A DNA stretch of 7,614 bases, taken from NCBI GenBank assembly GCA_015655255.1, contig JAATFJ010000221.1:1-7614 (forward strand), read 5' to 3'. The DNA comes from Actinomycetales bacterium. GTDB lineage: Bacteria; Actinomycetota; Actinomycetes; Actinomycetales; Microbacteriaceae. Below, piece after piece: positions 5,201-7,614 of the stretch (its first letter is position 1; each line of letters opens with the position of its first letter). Position numbers and translations under genes: made by a program. The notes beneath the pieces are model-generated. The model was not told the DNA's origin and searched no databases. It saw nothing but the letters and a program-made list of their open reading frames with translations.

Positions 5201-6049
5201 ATGCGCCGTCCCTTCCGTCTTGCCGCCATTGCTGCGTCGGCACTGACCCTCGCGCTCCTCGCGGGCTGTTCCTCCTCCGCGGACTCCTCCGACGGGGGGA
5301 GTGACGATGCGGAAAAGAAGACGATCACCGTCGGATTCACGCAGGGCCCCTACTTCGAGATGTTCCAGGAGGGCATCCAGCCGATCCTCGAAGAGGAGGG
5401 CTACACGGTCGAGACGCAGGACTTCACGGACGGCATCATCGTCAACGTCGCCCTCGACGACGGCGAGATCGACGCGAACATCATGCAGCACCCGCAGTAC
5501 TTGAAGTCGATCAACGAACAGGAGGGTCTCGACAACGTCGCCCTCGTGCAGATCCCCGGCCCGCCCATGGCGTTGTTCAGCGACAAGAAGACCCTCGACG
5601 ACGTCTCCGACGGTGACACCGTCGCCGTCCCGAACCAGCCCACCAACCAGTACCGCGCGTACACGCTGCTCGAGGAGCAGGGCTGGATCACGACCGCCGA
5701 CGATATGGACCCCGCGACGGCCTCCCCTGCCGATGTCGTGGACAACCCGCACAACCTGCAGTTCGTCGAGATGGAGAACGCGCAGCAGGTCGCGGCCCTC
5801 ACCGACGTGGACTACGACGTCATCCAGGGGAACTTCGTCGTCTCCGGCGGGCTGGAGCTCACCGATGCCCTCGCGCTGGAGAACCTCACCGATGAGTTCT
5901 CCGTCGTCGTCGCCGTCGCCGGCGGCAACGAGGACACCGAATGGGCGCAGGCGATCAAGTCTGCCTACGAATCGGACGAGTTCAAGGACTACATCACGTC
6001 GAACGACATCTACGACGGCTACAACCTGCCGGACTTCCTGGAGGACTGA
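5201..6049 (+). CDS. metQ: MetQ/NlpA family methionine-binding lipoprotein
   Basis: A 282-residue solute-binding lipoprotein of a methionine-type ABC importer, anchored on the outer face of the membrane. ATG 5201 follows GGAGG by 8 nt and begins MRRPFRLAAIAASALTLALL, a lipoprotein signal peptide ending in the lipobox L20-A21-G22-C23; a Ser/Asp-rich linker follows. The mature part shows the NlpA pattern: TITVGFTQGPYFEMF, DGEIDANIMQHPQYL (91-101), PGPPMALFSDK, VAVPNQPTNQYRAYTLLEEQG (142-161), ATASPADVVDNPHNLQFVE and DYDVIQGNFVVSGGL. Residues expected to hold the ligand are mostly kept (N149, R152), but PNQPTN replaces the more usual PNDPTN and IQGN replaces INGN, so the exact ligand is less certain. 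It is the first gene of a metQNI operon, and its TGA overlaps the metN ATG by one base. Length is normal for the family. Confidence 0.93.
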   Translation: MRRPFRLAAIAASALTLALLAGCSSSADSSDGGSDDAEKKTITVGFTQGPYFEMFQEGIQPILEEEGYTVETQDFTDGIIVNVALDDGEIDANIMQHPQYLKSINEQEGLDNVALVQIPGPPMALFSDKKTLDDVSDGDTVAVPNQPTNQYRAYTLLEEQGWITTADDMDPATASPADVVDNPHNLQFVEMENAQQVAALTDVDYDVIQGNFVVSGGLELTDALALENLTDEFSVVVAVAGGNEDTEWAQAIKSAYESDEFKDYITSNDIYDGYNLPDFLED

Positions 6050-7134
6050 TGGCTTCACCGCACACTGCGGGCACGACGGGGGCGCCGTCTCCGGCGCCCC
6101 CGTCGGCGTCCTCCGACATCGCGATCCGCTTCGAACAGGTCTCTCGAAGGTACGGACGCGGCAGCGATGAGCTCACGGCGCTCGACGTCGTGGATCTCGC
6201 CGTTCCTCGTGGGCAGGTCTTCGGCGTCATCGGGCACAGCGGAGCAGGGAAGAGCACCCTTATCCGCATGGTGAACGCGCTGGAGACGCCGACCGAGGGA
6301 CGTGTCCTCCTCGAAGACGTCGACCTCTCCGGGCTGTCCGCCGCCGAGCTGCGCACGGCGCAGAAGCGCACGGCCATGGTGTTCCAGCAGTTCCAGCTGC
6401 GCGAGACGGCCACCGTGCAGGACAATGTCGCGATGCCCCTGCGCCTCGACGGCGTCCCCCGTGCGGAGGCGCGCGAACGCGCCCGCGAGGCACTCGCCTT
6501 TGTGGGCCTGGAGGAGCGGCGGGAGAGCTACCCCGGGCAGCTCTCCGGCGGACAGAAGCAGCGTGTAGGCATCGCGAGGGCCATCATCCGGCATCCCGAT
6601 GTGCTGCTGTGCGATGAGGCGACGAGCGCGCTCGATCCCACAACGACGCAGCAGATCATCGAGCTCCTCCGCCGGGTGAACCACGAGTACGGCACGACGA
6701 TCCTCGTGGTCACGCACGAGATGGACGTCATCAAGGACCTCTGCCACATGGTCGCCGTCATGGAGGCGGGCCGCGTCGTCGAGCAGGGCCCCGTGCTCGA
6801 CGTCTTCGTGCAGCCGCAGACGACCATCACACAGGCCTTCGTGGGAACCGTCATCCCGCACGAACTCCCCGAGCGCGTGCGCCGTGCCCTGGGCGGGGAG
6901 AACCCGCTGTGGCGGCTGCGCTTCCTCGACGAGGAGGTCACGACGCCCATCGTCGGCGCCCTCATCTCTCAGTTCGGTCTTGAGGTGAACATCCTGCACG
7001 CCGATATGACGGACATCCAGGAGCGCACGGTGGGCACGATGATCCTCCAGGTCGCGGGCCCGACCCCGCAGCGCGATGCCGCCTACCGCTATCTCGCGGA
7101 ACGCATCGTCCACATCGAGGAGGTCTCGGCATGA
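6049..7134 (+). CDS. metN: Methionine ABC transporter ATP-binding protein MetN with NIL domain
   Basis: A 361-residue cytoplasmic ATPase that powers import through MetI. Nucleotide-binding domain, about residues 24-265: Walker A GHSGAGKST (62-70), Q-loop Q113/Q114 (VFQQF), signature LSGGQ (165-169), Walker B VLLCDE (185-190), D-loop SALD (193-196) and switch His223. The C-terminal NIL domain, about 285-358 (LWRLRFLDEEVTTPIVGALI and following), is the methionine-sensing domain that lets intracellular methionine trans-inhibit the transporter; its presence supports methionine as substrate. The start is ATG 6049, which shares its A with the metQ stop; GGAGG at 6040-6044 lies inside metQ, so translation is coupled. 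No other ATG or GTG lies in frame before the conserved IRFEQV. The first 22 residues are an unusual Ala/Pro/Ser/Thr-rich extension encoded largely by a long hairpin. The gene overlaps metI by 4 nt (ATGA). Confidence 0.95.
   Translation: MASPHTAGTTGAPSPAPPSASSDIAIRFEQVSRRYGRGSDELTALDVVDLAVPRGQVFGVIGHSGAGKSTLIRMVNALETPTEGRVLLEDVDLSGLSAAELRTAQKRTAMVFQQFQLRETATVQDNVAMPLRLDGVPRAEARERAREALAFVGLEERRESYPGQLSGGQKQRVGIARAIIRHPDVLLCDEATSALDPTTTQQIIELLRRVNHEYGTTILVVTHEMDVIKDLCHMVAVMEAGRVVEQGPVLDVFVQPQTTITQAFVGTVIPHELPERVRRALGGENPLWRLRFLDEEVTTPIVGALISQFGLEVNILHADMTDIQERTVGTMILQVAGPTPQRDAAYRYLAERIVHIEEVSA
6074..6105 (+). repeat. 13-bp perfect hairpin inside the 5' coding part of metN
   Basis: CGACGGGGGCGCC at 6074-6086 and GGCGCCCCCGTCG at 6093-6105 are perfect complements around a 6-nt GTCTCC loop. 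It begins 25 nt after the metN ATG and the metQ stop, with no T-tract behind it. In RNA this would be a very stable stem just 3' of the binding-protein gene. Such intercistronic hairpins often stabilise the upstream mRNA or cause partial termination, so the binding protein is made in excess of the ATPase and permease. Here it also encodes the low-complexity metN N-terminus. Confidence 0.7.
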
Positions 7135-7614
7135 TCGACACCCTCATCACGAGCGACCTCTTCCTCACGGCGCTCGGTGCGACCTTCTACATGCTGGGGG
7201 TGTCCCTCTTCCTCGGCTCGATCCTCGGCGTCCTCATCGGCATCTTCGTCGTCGTCACACGACCAGGAGGGGTGCGCCCGAACCGAGTGATCTCCTTCCT
7301 CCTCAACGCCTTCATCAACATCGTCCGCTCGTTGCCGTTCATCATCTTGCTCGTGGCGATCCTCCCCTTCACGCGCCTCCTCGCGGGAAGCTCGATCGGC
7401 ACGAACGCGGCGATCGTGCCGCTGACGATCATGATCGCACCGTACATCGGACGCCTCGTGGAGAACTCGCTCCTCGACGTCCCCGCGGGGATCGTCGAGG
7501 CCGCGCGCTCGATGGGCGCCACCCCCGTGCAGATCTTCACGCGCTTCCTGCTCCCGGAGGCACGCGGCTCGCTCGTGCTCGCCCTCCCCACGGCGACGAT
7601 AGGACTGGCCCATG
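7131..7614 (+). CDS. metI: Methionine ABC transporter permease MetI, 5' part
   Basis: Inner-membrane permease of the MetNIQ importer; 161 codons are visible and the gene runs off the right edge, probably lacking about 55-65 residues. ATG 7131 lies in an ATGA overlap with the metN stop and is preceded by GAGGAGG (7117-7123) at 7-nt spacing, indicating translational coupling. The translation begins MIDTLITSDLFLTALGATFY and has several hydrophobic helices, FINIVRSLPFIILLVAILPFT being the typical MetI segment. The coupling helix that docks on the ATPase is clear: VEAARSMGATPVQIFTRFLLPEA, matching the EAA-x3-G-x-n-LP loop. The final residues, LPTATIGLAH, do not continue into the usual I/V-G-x-S-A-M-A-G pattern before the window ends, and this may or may not be real. 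Confidence 0.93.
   Translation, partial: MIDTLITSDLFLTALGATFYMLGVSLFLGSILGVLIGIFVVVTRPGGVRPNRVISFLLNAFINIVRSLPFIILLVAILPFTRLLAGSSIGTNAAIVPLTIMIAPYIGRLVENSLLDVPAGIVEAARSMGATPVQIFTRFLLPEARGSLVLALPTATIGLAH

Noticed and set aside
5941..6048. Upstream extension of metN to 5941
   Set aside because: It would overlap metQ by over 100 bp out of frame. ATG 6049 forms a standard TGATG coupled junction with GGAGG in front.
5129..6058. 309-codon minus-strand frame opposite metQ
   Set aside because: Shadow frame with low-complexity Val/Asp/Arg/Leu composition; metQ on the plus strand has a signal peptide, lipobox and family motifs.
6055..7113. 352-codon minus-strand frame opposite metN
   Set aside because: Shadow of metN, which has every ABC ATPase motif in the correct order.
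7089..7613. 174-codon minus-strand frame opposite metI
   Set aside because: Charged low-complexity translation; the plus strand encodes clear MetI helices and an EAA loop.

Overview
The window looks like the chromosome of a high-GC actinobacterium, most likely a member of the Microbacteriaceae such as Microbacterium. This rests on strong third-position GC bias, frequent GTG starts, leaderless-looking promoters, and gene sequences that resemble actinobacterial homologues. No database search was possible, so the genus is an inference.

Layout: (1) 1-558, the 3' end of a class II fumarase gene (fumC, + strand), followed by a GC hairpin terminator. (2) 606-1830, an accessory island. A single minus-strand gene encodes an AbiEi-type winged-helix domain joined to a PD-(D/E)XK/DUF559-like nuclease fold, and it is flanked on both sides by a gap-free 75-bp repeat. 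Each repeat copy carries four TGCATG motifs in an exactly symmetric 19-28-19 bp arrangement. This is the least ordinary part of the window. (3) 1896-3254, a PIN-PhoH2 RNase/ATPase gene (minus). (4) 3467-4249, a cis-isoprenyl diphosphate synthase gene (minus) with a short-chain signature. (5) 4250-4339, a compact divergent promoter region that seems to drive two leaderless GTG-initiated genes. (6) 4340-5074, a hemolysin III/TrhA-type membrane protein (+). (7) 5201-7614, a methionine-type ABC transporter operon: lipoprotein MetQ, ATPase MetN and permease MetI (cut by the window end). It has translationally coupled junctions and a 13-bp perfect hairpin inside the first codons of metN.

The fum / phoH2 / cis-prenyltransferase / hemolysin III set, with the same relative orientations, recalls the Mycobacterium tuberculosis Rv1085c-Rv1098c region. 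These genes therefore look like an old actinobacterial core neighbourhood, and the repeat-bounded AbiEi/DUF559 gene looks inserted between fumC and phoH. The transporter operon is an independent unit. Stretches without genes are 559-823 (terminator plus repeat copy A), 1652-1895 (repeat copy B plus the 5' leader of the island gene), 3255-3466 (phoH control region), 4250-4339 (divergent promoters) and 5075-5200 (metQ promoter). No tRNA, rRNA, CRISPR array, insertion sequence or SAM riboswitch is visible.
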